NCBI GenBank assembly: GCA_028274465.1
Contig: CM051456.1
Location: 65,954,753-66,018,752, forward strand
DNA length: 64,000 nt
Reading direction: 5' to 3'
Origin: Plantago ovata
Lineage: Eukaryota; Streptophyta; Magnoliopsida; Lamiales; Plantaginaceae
This document shows positions 11,672 to 24,310 of the stretch, piece after piece (position 1 is the first letter of the stretch; each line of letters opens with the position of its first letter). Under the pieces are notes generated by a model. The model did not search any database. It saw nothing but the letters and a program-made list of their open reading frames with translations, and had not been told where the DNA came from. A program made the position numbers and the translations under genes.

Positions 11672-13143
11672 GAGAAACATTTCAATAACAAATAAATAGA
11701 TGATATTATATGTTAGAATATCTACTCACCATTATTACCATCCTTGGCTGTTGTTGCCAGCAATGTTCCTTTGTACCTTGATTTGGTAAATGTCCCATCG
11801 ATAAACAATAATGGCCTGCAGTGTGTGAAGCCTTGAAGACTTGCACCGAATGCCAGAAAAAATCTCTTGAATCTATTTTCCCTTGGTTCAGTTTCAAGGC
11901 TAACTACATTGCCTGGATTGCTTCAGTTGATGCTGTCAGAATACCATCTCAACTCATCAAATGATTCATCATAGCTTCCAAATACATTTGCCTTAGCCAC
12001 TTCCAGTGCTCTCCAAACCTTTTCATACTTAATATCTAGACCCCAATTCCTTAAGAGTTCAACTTGAATATCAGTAGCAGTTAATGAGGGTTTTGCTCGT
12101 ATCTCATTAGTAATCATGTCACCTAGCACCCTTGCACCCATACGTTGTGTATCACCACCCATCATTATCAGGGGACATGTATGGACCAGATCACAACTCC
12201 TAACCACAAATTTCTTCGTGATCGTGCAATGTGTTGCCTGCATAAACCATTTACAACCATCTTCCTCAGACCTTTTACAAATCACTTTGATATATATTGA
12301 ATCATTCTTCGTGTATACATACTGAAATCCCCTCTTGGCTGTGTATCTGATTAACTTGCTTCGAAACTCATATGCTCCCCCCTCAAACACTTGGCCTGTT
12401 CCAGTGATTAAGTTCATCCAAGCATCTGACCTCAAAGTTATTGGCTCTTGTACAGGACAAATATCAAACACCGGGATTGAACTAGTTGCCCCTGGGTAAA
12501 ATTCACCTCTACTCCTTTCATTTTGCTTATCCTTTCTAGTTTTCTTAGGGGCTGAAGGTGTTCTAGCCTCAGATGAAATGTCAGTCTCTCTTGGACTTTC
12601 ATAGCCTTCATCCCTGAAAAGTGCATTAGGAAGAACAAATTCTCTCTCAGCAGCCTTAGACTTCCTTTTGTTCACCTGAGGTGTAATTGTAGCAGCTCTC
12701 CTCTCATAAATATTCATAATATGGTTGCCATCTGGTGTAAGAAAATCATCATCATAGAACTGAAAATCCTCTGCTGTCTTGTTGAGATCCAACATGTCCA
12801 AATGTTGATGCTGTGTCGATGTAGATTCCGATCTATCGACAGTCGGAAGCAAATTTTGATCATAAAGTTGTCCACAAGCCATCTCAATACTAGACCATCC
12901 CTTATAGAGGCAGAGAAGAAACATGTTTTTGTATGCCTTTTCATCATTCATCAAACAATGCTGAGTATCATTGATCTTGAATGTGAAATTCACAAGCTGT
13001 TCTCCAAGCTTTTCTGTCAATGAAGGGCCAAAAATGTATGAGTAAGCCAAGAAATTATTAATCATACACTCATCTCTCTTTTTTATGAATAAGTCATTCA
13101 TCAGTATATTTATGTCATTGAAATACTTAATAAAATACTTCAT

Positions 13144-13387
13144 TTGTACAAATTATATACAATAGTGAAAAGACAACTTGATGAATACAAATATTAATCA
13201 AGATTGTAAAAAACACAATAGACTATTGTCAGAAAAATTCAAGTATAGCATTTTGTCTTATTAGTATCAAGTGATCATTTGAATATAAACAGTATGTTAG
13301 TCCAAGTATTAATGAAGATTGTAAACAACACAAGAGACTATTGTCAGAAAATGTTAAGTATAGTATTTTGTTTTATTACTATCAAAT
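13144..13387. repeat. Two degenerate sub-repeats leading into the tandem array
   Basis: About 80 bp at 13196-13280 recurs at 13308-13390 (gattgtaaa.aacaca..agactattgtcagaaaa). Both resemble the 'aataaacaacacaaaacactgcag..ttttgtcttattact' part of the larger units that follow. So the array decays gradually towards the MULE exon. Confidence 0.7.
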
Positions 13388-15342
<1,955 letters not shown>

Positions 15343-15357
15343 AAAGAACAAGAAATA

Positions 15358-15473
15358 CCTTGAATGTCTTCAGTGAACTTTTCAAAGCTTGGACACCCAG
15401 ATTTGTACAGAACCTCCATCTTCTTTCCATTACTAACGAACATAAGAACCTCATTTGTGTTGTTCTCAACCAT
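15358..15473 (-). CDS. Possible first coding exon of the MULE transposase gene
   Basis: On the minus strand an ATG at 15473 opens MVENNTNEVLMFVSN.. KSGCPSFEKFTEDIQ with normal plant coding composition and ends at a plausible donor (CAAG|GTATTT). It has the right strand and position to be the 5' exon of the transposase gene, and MULE proteins often start with such a short N-terminal region. The junction to the exon at 13143 is not solved: with a phase-1 donor no acceptor near 13143 keeps the frame. An extra exon, a shift or a chance ORF remain possible. Confidence 0.4.
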
Positions 15474-15947
15474 ATCTCAAATGCAGGACCACAAGAATTG
15501 AAGAGAAAAGATTTGTGAGCTCTATGTAAAATAAAGATTTGATTTTAGTTTATGAAATGTGCAATCTGTTATAGTTATAATATTTGTCTTATCTTGCGTC
15601 CAATAACAAATTAATTCCGACTGAAATCACGTGCTATATTGTACAAACTGCAAGCTGAGCAAAGAGTCCTTTCCTCTGTCCATTTTTGGAGCCAAGCTGA
15701 GTAAGGAGTCCTTTGTGTCTGTCCATCTTTTGGAGCCAAGCTGAGCAAGGAGTCCTTCTATCCTTCCCAGATTTGGACGTTTATTCTCAGAAGGGCAAAA
15801 ATGTCATGGTGTCATGGCCAAAAACAAATGCAGAGTGCAGAAATCGACCTAAGATTAATTTGTGCGTATGTCTTTACAATTTATTTTCACAAAGTCGGTT
15901 TTGGCAAAACGCATGCAAGGTTTGGGAGTGCAGATGGAATAGTCCAA
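15474..15947. repeat. Intergenic with an imperfect ~50-bp tandem repeat (15650-15757)
   Basis: The phrase (gg)agccaagctgag(c/t)aaggagtcctt occurs two and a half times at about 15650-15757, separated by ctctgtccat..tttt. No gene is supported; the open frames at 15713-15955 follow the repeat and have no domain. Confidence 0.7.
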
Positions 15948-16278
15948 TTAAATAATATATGTGTGTTGGTGTTGGAATATGACCCGTAAGGGCGGCTAAG
16001 ACCGTAACAGAGGTTGACCTTGACAGAATTGTCCGGTTACTTATCACTCTTAATAGAATGGTCCGATTACCTATCACTCTTATCTTCGACCTAGACCTAG
16101 AAGTACAATTGTCCTATTAGTAATTGAGTTATCCTACTAGCATTAGCATGGCGACGCCCTACTAGCAGGACAATGCTCTAGTAGCGACCAGCTAGGAGAA
16201 AGGCAAACTAGGCAAAGAGCTTCTGGACTTCATCACAACCTCCGACTACATAGGGTCGCCCTAGTAGCACGTCGAGAG

Positions 16279-17043
16279 TGATGACAGTGTTTTTTACACT
16301 TTCATTCGGTTCGTTTTCACCAATTTAGCTATCCTCTTGTATGCATTTTAGTGCATTTTGTTAATATAGTGTCACTTTTCCATTTTCTTTGTTATTTTCA
16401 GGATTTAGGTGAAAATCGCACTTTTGGATATGAATTATGGCGAAGCATTGAAGTTTTGGTGCAATGCGATCACCCGTGGTGTGTCAAGGAGTACCGGGAC
16501 ATGTTTCCAGGCCTAAAGACGGTGTTTCGGAGCTCAAAACCGTGCCCAAGGCCAAGGAGAACATGAAAGATTCGAGATATCTTGTATGAGGCGGAAACGG
16601 TAGTTCATTCGGAGTTTAGATGAAGATTTTGGAGCCTTTGAAGTGAAATCTAGAAGTTCCATTTGCATAGTCTCAGTATTTTGCGCACCAGTCTTTCATA
16701 CGATATTGGATTGGGATGAGTTTACAACCTACGCGTAGCTAACACAAAAAGCTATCCAACGGTGGGTCTTACGTGCCAATCTAAGTTCGGACGCATCCGG
16801 AATATCTGTTCGAACTTAGAGGAAAAACTGGCGAACTTGCTGCCAGCCACAGGCGGACCGCCTGGGACGGGGGCGCACAGCCCCTTAGATTCCGGAATTT
16901 GGCGATATTTTATATATATAAGTCGAATTTTCAGATCTTAGATCATACTTTTGCAGACATAAACCCTAGAGCTTGTTCTGGGTTTTCTTTGACTTAGAAC
17001 TACTTTTTTCTTAGCGATTTGGAGCTTCAAGGTAGAGATTTGG
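16279..17043 (+). mobile_element. Element P LTR, left part (copy A1)
   Basis: The LTR starts TGATGACAGTG at 16279 and runs into the M1 insertion at 17044. It retains a TATA box (tttatatatataag, ~16911-16924) below a GC-rich inverted repeat (ggcggaccgcc, 16853-16863). The second half of this LTR is absent from A1 because the block ends within M1. A short ORF (16351-16566) lies inside the LTR and is not considered coding. Confidence 0.85.
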
Positions 17044-18233
17044 TGATGAACTGGAATTTGTCAGATTCAATTAAACAAATAAATTTGTTTTTAGCCAAAG
17101 GCAATTCACAACTACAACGAAAACCGTAGTGTAGCAGTAAAATAACCTCGAGTGTCGATCTGTAAGAACTATAACTAGTTTTATCTAATTTAACTTAAAC
17201 TATAAAATCAACAGACGACTTAGCACAGATTTTTCTTATCAAGATAATGGAAGTTAGTGATAGTATGATCATTCAAAGCATAGCAGGTTAATAATCATGC
17301 ATGAAGTACCTGATCATTTTGCACAGAGATCTAAGATCATGAATTGTCCAATGTGTTCCGTTCAATTCAACACTACGAAGATAAAGGGCTTAGATAGATC
17401 AAAGAAATAAAGCAATAACTCAAAGTCTGATTCGCATTACCGACACCATACATAATTAATAACCCTCGCTAAGAAATCACATACTATCACCAACGATAGA
17501 TTTAGCTACTCATAGATGTCATGCAATCAACAGAAACCAAAGCAAGATTGAATGAAAACATGTTGAAAGATATAAATATAAATAGAAAAATCTGAGATAC
17601 AATGTTACCGACGAAGGTTGTCAATCTCCGAAGATTCACGATCTCACAAGCTCCAAATTGAAAAGAAAAATTATCTCCTATACTAAGAATTCCCAGAACA
17701 GGCTCTGGAGAATTCCTACCTAAAACTAATGAGAAAGGTATGAAAAAAGGTCTGAGAAAGTATGAAAAAACATAGAGAAACAGCAACTATATATAGGAGT
17801 TCGGCACGCGTGGGGCGAGTCGCCCCACACACCGGGCGAACCGCCTGGTGTGGGGCGAGCCGCCCCACATCCCGGACGAATCGTCCGGGAGTTCCAGTCG
17901 GCGAGAGACGCGTTTTTGGATTTCTTTTCCTTTTCGGACTCGGTTTTTGCCTTCTAGTGACCTTTAAGTCTTAAAACTCGACCCCTAGACTTCAAATCCC
18001 ATCCGGAATCTTCTAGATACTCCAAAAATGTCCTCGGAATACCGATTCTTCGTTCTCTTCAATATAATTGTCCGGATAACCACGTTTTTCACCTAAAACC
18101 TGTAAAATGCAAACTAAAGGGAAACGTGACACTATTCTAATAAAATGCACTATAATATAGCTAAATTAACATACAGGATAGCAAAAATAGGTGAAAAAAG
18201 ACTCGAATGAAGGTGTAAAATACACGTTCATCA
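17044..18233 (-). mobile_element. Element M1, 3' LTR (minus strand)
   Basis: A 1190-bp LTR bounded by TGATGAAC..TTCATCA in the element's orientation (18233 to 17044), preceded on the left by TTTGG (17039-17043). A TATA box (cctatatatag, minus, ~17798-17788) follows a run of four GC-rich palindromes at 17810-17889. It equals the M2 LTRs at 36110-37299 and 43493-44680 apart from scattered substitutions. Confidence 0.9.
17810..17889 (-). promoter_or_regulatory. Array of four GC-rich palindromes upstream of the M1 LTR TATA box
   Basis: Palindromes are at 17810-17828 (GTGGGGCGAGTCGCCCCAC), ~17832-17848, 17850-17868 (GTGGGGCGAGCCGCCCCAC) and 17871-17889 (CCCGGACGAATCGTCCGGG). They stand out from the AT-rich surroundings. 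On the minus strand they end ~12 bp before the TATA box, the place of U3 promoter elements. Confidence 0.8.
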
Positions 18234-19751
18234 AACTCCCCTAACCGAACCTTTGCTTGTCCTCAAGCAACTAAGCTAGACTCTAATGCAAAAAACAATG
18301 CAACACAAAAAATGGAGTCTCATGCCAAATGAAATGAATTAATCTATTGAATCTATCAAAAAACATATGAACAAAAACCATACAAATCATAACATGGATA
18401 ATGGTTGAAGAATGCCTCGATTGACCCATACACATTCACATATGCACTTATGTCAAACAATATAGTCTCTCGTAACATTCTCTACTTGGACCAAGTCAGT
18501 GACGACGTAATGAAACATGTTAAAATACGAATGGTCGTCCCGTGCCTATGAAACTGAGGATTTACTGCTGTTCACCAAGTTAAAGACTTTTCCTCAAAGA
18601 GGTCGAACCAATACTGGCTCTCATCAAACGAAGGAGGGTTCCCTAAAAGAGATAACATTCCCCTACTCATCTCTCAAGCAAAGCCTTAAACTATTCACCA
18701 CTTCCTGAATGGCAGGACGAGAGTGGTCTAGAACAGATGACACTCAAATAAACAAAAGACAAAAAATACAACTCAATTACGAACATTATAAGAATTGAAA
18801 AATGAGACAAACACTTTGCTAAACTGCTTTTTGGCTTCTTTTTTTGGACCCTTCCTTGCTTTTTTGGGGGTCTTTCTTTTTTCTTTTTTTCTTTTCCAGA
18901 TTTTTTTCTTTTTCCTGGAAATTTTTTTCTTTTCTTTTTTTTTCGATTTTTTTTCTAGCCAGCAGTAGCACAATGAAAAAGAAACAATGACACACAAACG
19001 ATCTCCCCAAACCTATTCGAAAGAATAGGTTGGAGTACAAAATTTACGAAAAAGGAAAATAAACTCACAACACACACTAAAAATCGAAAAACAAGTCTAA
19101 TGATAGCGTAACCCCCTACCCAAACTTATTCGAAAGAATAAGTTGCAAACAAAGGATCACACAATCTCACACTACCTCCTTCCTAGGCATTTAGCAATCT
19201 CAAAGCAAGGTGAAGACTTGTTGCCTCTTAGGTACATAATTACTCGGGAAAACAACCATAAGATCCTAACATGCATCATCCTATTATAAAGGCCTTCGTG
19301 AACCGCAGTAGAGAAAACACCACTAAGTGATGTCGAGACTACCAAGCTTAAGTAAGTGCAACATAAATGTGACAAGCCAAGCGAGAAAAACCTCAAACAA
19401 ATTCATAGAGATGAAGCATATGATTAATGTCATAATTAGTTAATCTACCCAATAAAAAAGTTCAAAAAATTTGGCAATAAACTCCACATAAAACATGCAA
19501 GACTATACTAGGATGAATGTAGTGTATGCAACTAAATACTAAGAAAGCGGTAAACGTGCAAATGCAAATAAAAAACAAGATACCATACTCAACATCATAA
19601 AGCCAAACAATACTTAACATCACGGTCCACATCCCATCCCCCTCATGAAACTTAAGCTATCCCTAGCAAAAGAGAATGAATAAATAAAAAGTGATACTAG
19701 ATGTTACCGAACGGTCTGGCCTCGGTCGGCTGAGTATACAAGAACGGACAT
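18234..19751 (-). mobile_element. Element M1, non-coding 3' interior with polypurine tract and twin hairpins
   Basis: Next to the LTR the minus strand reads ggttaggggagtt, a polypurine-like primer tract for plus-strand synthesis. A pyrimidine-rich block (18835-18955) gives spurious lysine-rich ORFs on the minus strand. Two 22-nt hairpins lie at 19010-19031 and 19123-19144. The rest is non-coding. Confidence 0.75.
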
Positions 19752-20101
19752 GTGAAAAGACTAATTATCGGGATTGAAATCCCCATAATAGTCCCTCCAC
19801 ATGTCATAGAGGAGATCATTGGACTGCTGCAGGGCCTCCTGTTGCTGACGGATGAGCTGTTGCTGCTCTCACATTATCTCGCTCTCATTCCGGCGATGCT
19901 CCTCAGCTATTTCCCAATCGCGGTTGCGTTGGGCAATGTGTCCATCGAGGTTATGTTGCAACCCTTGGACAGAAGTGGTCAAGGTTGCAATACTAGCATC
20001 GAAGTGGGCTCGAAAATCAGAGAAGACAAAACCTTGAGACCCATGTGGTACTCGAGGCGGTGCATGTGGCGCTCTACGGACAAAAGGAATATCCGAGATA
20101 G
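19752..20101 (-). pseudogene. Element M1, truncated C-terminus of the downstream ORF
   Basis: The minus frame contains ISDIPFVRRAPHAPPRVP, LTTSVQGLQHNLDG and QRNRDWEIAEEHRRN, the same glutamine/arginine-rich coiled-coil-like tail as the M2 ORF at 38806-40141. The frame is cut at 20101 by the end of the duplicated block and by a stop after SEIM. Confidence 0.75.
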
Positions 20102-20308
20102 TGGCATGTGGTGTAGGTTTAGAGAAATTATTTTTTGTTATGCCACTCTTCCCGATTGAGAATAGTGCATATGAGTATAACACAATCCTCAAAAAGAAAA
20201 TGAGTATATACAGTCTGTTCATCCTAATGACTCATCAACTATAAATATACCCTGATATAACTTAGATTTCAACCAAATCATTTTAGCAGCTCCACTCCCA
20301 TACCGACA

Positions 20309-20949
20309 ATGAGCTCCACTCCCATACCAACAATGACATATCCTGACCAAACTTCTTATCTTTTCCCAACTGAAAGTAGTTGGAATTTTCAAGTGACTGA
20401 TACATTCATTGGGATTCTGTGCGAAGGCGTATACGACATGATGCAATTGAATTTGATCGATTATTCAAATCCAACTCTCATCCGCCGTGCACACAGGGAG
20501 ATATCTGGCGAATATGGTGTTTTTTTTTACATACACTGAAGCAGAATGCTTTGAAAAGGTAGAGCTTTTGTTCAAACGATTTCGTTGCTTTAGCTACCTC
20601 CTGACTCAGAGATGCATCGATTGGGACAAGCAGCGCAACGAGATTACTATCACAAACAAATACCGATTTGAAGCAATAGTCTGTGTAAGATTACAAACCG
20701 CTTCCAATTGATTAATTTTTGGAACTCCATAAATTATGTTACTATTTATATAATACAAACTAATCCAAGTTTGTGTTCATCTTTTTTTCTTAGGAAGACG
20801 AGTTAACAAAGGCATATGCGTATAAAGGTGACCCGAATTGGGACATGCTTGTTATCATTTTTAGAACTTTTGAAGAATATACTGATAATTGTCTCAAGAT
20901 GGGACGTAAGCTTCGAATAGCTGAGCACTATGTCCGCCCATATGGATAA
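20309..20949 (+). pseudogene. Myb/SANT-like domain gene, broken at a T-run
   Basis: Two exons: 20309-20684 (donor GTAAGA) and 20794-20949 (acceptor TCTTAG, stop TAA), phase 0. The product reads TDTFIGILCEGVYDMMQLN, EKVELLFKRFRCFSYLLTQ, IDWDKQRNEITITNKYRFE, then EDELTKAYAYKGDPNWDM and LVIIFRTFEEY. This matches the plant Myb/SANT-like DNA-binding family (L10-interacting MYB type), whose members are host regulators or Harbinger-transposon accessory genes. The frame changes in a nine-T run at about 20519-20527: before it the ORF ends at 20539, after it the frame at 20487-20711 continues. A 24-bp tandem repeat (agctccactcccatacc.acaatg) sits at the start codon. Pseudogene or homopolymer error. Confidence 0.65.
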
Positions 20950-21296
20950 GATTGTTTAGTAGTCGGAATTGGGTTTCATGTATCTCTCATTTCTACCATG
21001 AATGTAACCAATTTATATGTACTATCCCCAGTACTATGATATTTATAATTAGTAATGTGACATGTTTTATTTGTCAATGCAAAAGTTCGATGATAACTAC
21101 TGTATTATTCTGCAATCAATGATATTCAGTTTAATACATAATCTGAAAATAATGAGTGCCCGAAAACGTTGAGAGTTTCAGTTCTAATAATGAGAACTCT
21201 CAGCGTTCTAATTTACTAAGCAAACATTTATCAATATAAAATGCACGTAAGTAGAAAAAAATAGATAAACTAAATATTATAAGTTACTATTAACTA
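20950..21296. other. Intergenic, nothing recognised
   Basis: AT-rich sequence with no ORF of note. A short inverted phrase (cgaaaacgttgagagttc.. / gagaactctcagcgttc) around 21160-21210 could form a hairpin. Confidence 0.4.
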
Positions 21297-21589
21297 CTCC
21301 CTCCATTTTTAATTATAAGTAGTTTTAGGTGTTTTCACACATATTAAGAAAATGATCGATTTCCTTTATATTATTATTTCACTAATTAATGTTATAAAAT
21401 CTATGTAGCTTTCATTGTTTTAATAATAAAGAGATAGAGAGAAAAATGAAATGATGCATTTTTAATACTACTAAAAGTAAGATGAAAGTACATGAAAAAG
21501 AGTAAAATAATCTAATAAAATCTAAAACTACTTATATTTAATAAAAAGTTCAAAATGCTAAAGCTACTTATAAATAAAAACGGATGGAG
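21297..21589. mobile_element. Stowaway-like MITE
   Basis: About 293 bp with terminal inverted repeats CTCCCTCCATTTTTAATTAT.. and (complement of the right end) CTCCATCCGTTTTTATTTAT.., flanked by TA at 21295-21296 and 21590-21591. Size, TIR and TA target match the Tc1/mariner-type Stowaway MITEs. No coding capacity. Confidence 0.8.
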
Positions 21590-21591
21590 TA

Positions 21592-23016
21592 CTCACCAGA
21601 TGAGCAATTAATGATAGGACATCAGATGAAGATATGTCTCATAATATTCGTAAATGTTTGCAATTCTAGCAATTAAATCATCTAATTTTCAAATCTAATT
21701 TATTATATACTTGTTTTTAAAAAAACAAATTTGTCTAAAAATTTTATTCCATACTTCCAAGTATAAGAAATGTTTTTAACAATAATACAACCAAGCATAT
21801 TACAACCATCAAACCGGAGAAAGAGTTCAACTCCTCTAACAAGTCCCTTGATTATTCGTTATGACCGTAACAAAATTTGACACCGTCTAATTTATTCTAT
21901 ACTGACTTTTGTATAATCGTACTCTAATTTGATGGTATACCAACGTTGGTATTAGTTTGATATATTAAAAATGCATTTGATACATTGATATATAGTATCG
22001 TATCAATCGGACCCATACCAAGTTCGAATTGAGTATGAGATTTTTTTAAAACAATTTTGTCAATCTAAGTGCAGGCCGTATCAGTCTAAATTGTTAAAAT
22101 ATGTAAAAATAATAATAATAATAATAAAATAAAAATGCAGAAAGTATTAATAGATCAATAGATCTACCGTATGAGACTTTTCCTTTTTTTTTCCTTTTTT
22201 TTTTACTAACGTTCAAATGCCATGTGTACAGTTATATAGGACCATACAATCAGTCTTTTGGTACTGCATTAGAAGTAAATGCAGGCTGTGTGAGGAAATG
22301 TTGTATCATAGGTGCAATCAACAAAGAGTTATATCACAGTGTAAATCATTGTTTAATTTGTCCGATACATGAATTATTGGGGCCACATGTAAACAACATA
22401 TTAAAGGATCAAATGTAAGTTTGACCAAACTTGAAGTGTGAGATATATATTGAGATGAAATAAGAATAAGGTAGAATATATAGAAAGGTTGGCTTTTGGG
22501 TGTGTTTACAATTAGAAACTACATCAGTAGTTTAAACCGGAACGGTTAAACTACAATTATTATTTTATTATTTTATGATTGAAATATGAGAATTTTAGGA
22601 GTCCTGACATTATCACATAACAGATAGGGAGGTTTTAATATTTAAGGGATGAGGGTAGAAGTAATTTTAGTGGTGATTTCGGCCATGTGAGGAAGGGGGA
22701 TATGTACGTGCAATGTATTATACTTCACTAATTTTAGTGGTGATTTCAGCTTTTAAGCTTGATATGACATGGTTAGTAAATAAAAGTTTTGAGTAATAAT
22801 TAAGGGGACGCTATGGTCAAACGATCTCAAAAGGGACATTTAGAGTCCAAACAATATATTAATAAACAGTAGCAAAGAAAATAAATCGAACATAAAATAT
22901 ACAAGATTAGATAGTTAAAAGTCTAGACCAAAAGAGAATAATATTCATATTTCATAGACACCTTCATACTCACTCGAACATAAACCGCTAAAATCAGAAA
23001 TTATCATTTAACATCA
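21592..23016. other. Intergenic, no supported gene
   Basis: AT-rich, with a short (AAT)n run near 22110-22127 and T-runs at 22180-22203. An ORF at 22224-22418 has no recognisable domain and no partner exons. The phrase ttttagtggtgatttc(g/a)gc occurs twice near 22666-22748. Confidence 0.45.
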
Positions 23017-23639
23017 TCACATCTTGAGTGAAAGGTCAAGCTCTTCTAAGTTGTCCTCAACATCCATGAAGCGTACATCTCCCATTGGCCAGTAACTCTT
23101 GTTCGCCTGATCAGATGTCGACTTCCCGACTGATGGTTGATGTTCCATCATAGGCCTATGGAGGCTTAGTTCTTGTATTATTGCCATATCAGCTCGTTCA
23201 TCTCTGTGGACATTCTGATGTCCACCATATGCAAATTTTTTGTTGAACTTTCTCGTGCAATACTGGCATGAGAACACCAGCGGTGCTGGATTTGGATATA
23301 ATAACGTGCTTAGTTCTTGTTTTCTTGCCATATCAGCCCGTTCCTCTATGTGCGCATTCTGATGTCCACCATATGCAAATCGGCTATTGAACGTTCTTGT
23401 GCAATACTGGCATGGAAACATCCGTGGTGCAAGGTGGAATGGTTTTGCATCATGTGAAGAGCTCGACTGTCGAATGAGGAAGGAATGTTGAGGTCTAGGT
23501 TGAACTTATTATCGATCTCACCTTCTTCTTGGTCGCTATTGATCGGGCTGCGTATGAGGGATTCGGGATCAGAAACCTCGTTTGTGGAATGGTTGCTTGA
23601 GAGAGAGGATAGTTGTGTTATTGATGTTGCCATTTTCAT
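23017..23639 (-). pseudogene. Two-finger C2H2/EAR zinc-finger gene with a frameshift
   Basis: The 5' part (23639-23346 frame) starts MKMATSITQ and includes an EAR-type repression motif (FNLDLNIP). The 3' part (23421-23017 frame) has two C2H2 fingers, CQYCTRTFNSRFAYGGHQNAH and CQYCTRKFNKKFAYGGHQNVH, and ends with a second EAR motif (LEELDLSLKM). The order EAR, finger, EAR is that of the intronless plant ZFP family of nuclear repressors. Two things are odd. There are two fingers where relatives have one, 50 residues apart with similar linkers (EERADMA / DERADMA), so a finger was duplicated. Both replace the plant hallmark QALGGH with FAYGGH. The two frames must be joined by a one-base shift at about 23420-23490, so the reading frame is broken unless this is a sequencing error. 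Confidence 0.8.
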
Positions 23640-24310
23640 GAAATGTGTTGTGTTATTGGGAATTTAGTCTATATATAGAAGTTGGCCCATGTTTGTTTGT
23701 GTGTGAATGGACAATATACTGTGTCAAATTAAACCTCAATAATATGATAAAGAAATCTACATTTCTTCATACTATCAAATTGCCAATACAATTATAACTT
23801 ACTGTATTTTCTTCCCCTTTTTAAATTAATTTTTAAATTACTCTGTTGTTCGTTGCCATTTCATTACCCTAGAGTACTTTGGGATCCTTCATTTCCATAC
23901 AGTTGCAATGATATTGTGCCAATGATACTCTAATATGTAAACTTTAGCATTCAAATGTATAACTTCATCATCAATACAAACCAACACACAATTACTGGCA
24001 TTCAAATATATTTTCTTTGTTTTGGTTGTTTCATTACGTCTTCGTGCCTCCACCGGACGATTTTGTGCTTTGGTTTGGTGATTTTAGTTAGCGATTAGGG
24101 AGACATCTTGATGCTCTGGCTATGTGCTTTTTGTACTGTTTTTTCCGAGCATTCCTTATGCTCACTAACAATGAATAAAATTTTAGCCGTTCTGAAAGAA
24201 AAAATATACAAACAAACACACAATTACTTAATAGCATGTAGTATATTTGAAAAGCAAACACATCAGTTTTCAAATGTTATCTCATTATGAAGAGATTATT
24301 TAACATGATA
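23640..24310. other. Region upstream of the zinc-finger gene, no second gene seen
   Basis: A TATA-like tctatatatag lies about 30 bp upstream of the zinc-finger ATG (23668-23678, minus orientation ctatatatag). The rest is AT-rich with only short chance ORFs. Confidence 0.45.

Larger units (their letters stand above)
6395..13143 (-). pseudogene. Mutator-like (MULE/MuDR) transposase gene with a LINE in an intron
   Basis: Coding blocks on the minus strand are 13143-11730, 7666-6962 and 6769-6395, with introns 11729-7667 (GTGAGT..CTGCAG) and 6961-6770 (GTAAGT..TTCTAG). In order they encode an acidic N-terminal part, a MuDR DNA-binding region (GAYEFRSKLIRYTAKRGF, then GCKWFMQA), and the MULE catalytic domain. 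The DDE residues are visible as LLFIDGTF, YVSDRAGG and SNAAESYNNW, with the CLYHL motif. A SWIM zinc finger follows (CSCYQWQIKGFPCIHA), then a basic GRPKKKR stretch and a C-terminal zinc-knuckle-like CGRCGEYGNHYWTTC. Two lesions break it: an in-frame TGA at 11925-11923 (between DSIN and SNPGN) and a frameshift near 7395-7425, after NLRNMYKG. The enzyme would cut and paste DNA at terminal inverted repeats, but I could not find those. A probable first exon lies at 15473-15358. Confidence 0.85.
15948..20101. repeat. Segmental duplication copy A1 of a nested retrotransposon junction
   Basis: This block matches 35093-39147 (copy A2) almost base for base, including a 5' flank of ~330 bp, the beginning of element P's LTR, the same nested insertion of a minus-strand M-type element at the same site, its whole 3' LTR and ~1.87 kb of its interior. 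The same insertion point and the same TTTGG before the inner LTR make two independent insertions implausible. Homology stops abruptly at 20101 and on the left at 15948. Confidence 0.93.

Noticed and set aside
16351..16566. ORF of 71 residues repeated in both duplicated blocks (also 35470-35685)
   Set aside because: It lies inside P's LTR and is interrupted in the 3' LTR copy (a stop near 48782), so it is not a conserved gene.
17502..17786. 94-residue ORF repeated in M LTRs (also 36568-36852, 43943-44227)
   Set aside because: It overlaps the LTR transcript start region in all three LTR copies with no domain; conserved only because the LTRs are recent copies. Coding cannot be fully excluded.
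18773..19040. Lysine-rich minus-strand ORFs
   Set aside because: They come from a homopurine/homopyrimidine tract in the retrotransposon interior; the same tract in M2 and P has other frames and lengths.
22224..22418. 64-residue ORF
   Set aside because: No recognisable motif, no exon partners, and a composition like the surrounding non-coding DNA.
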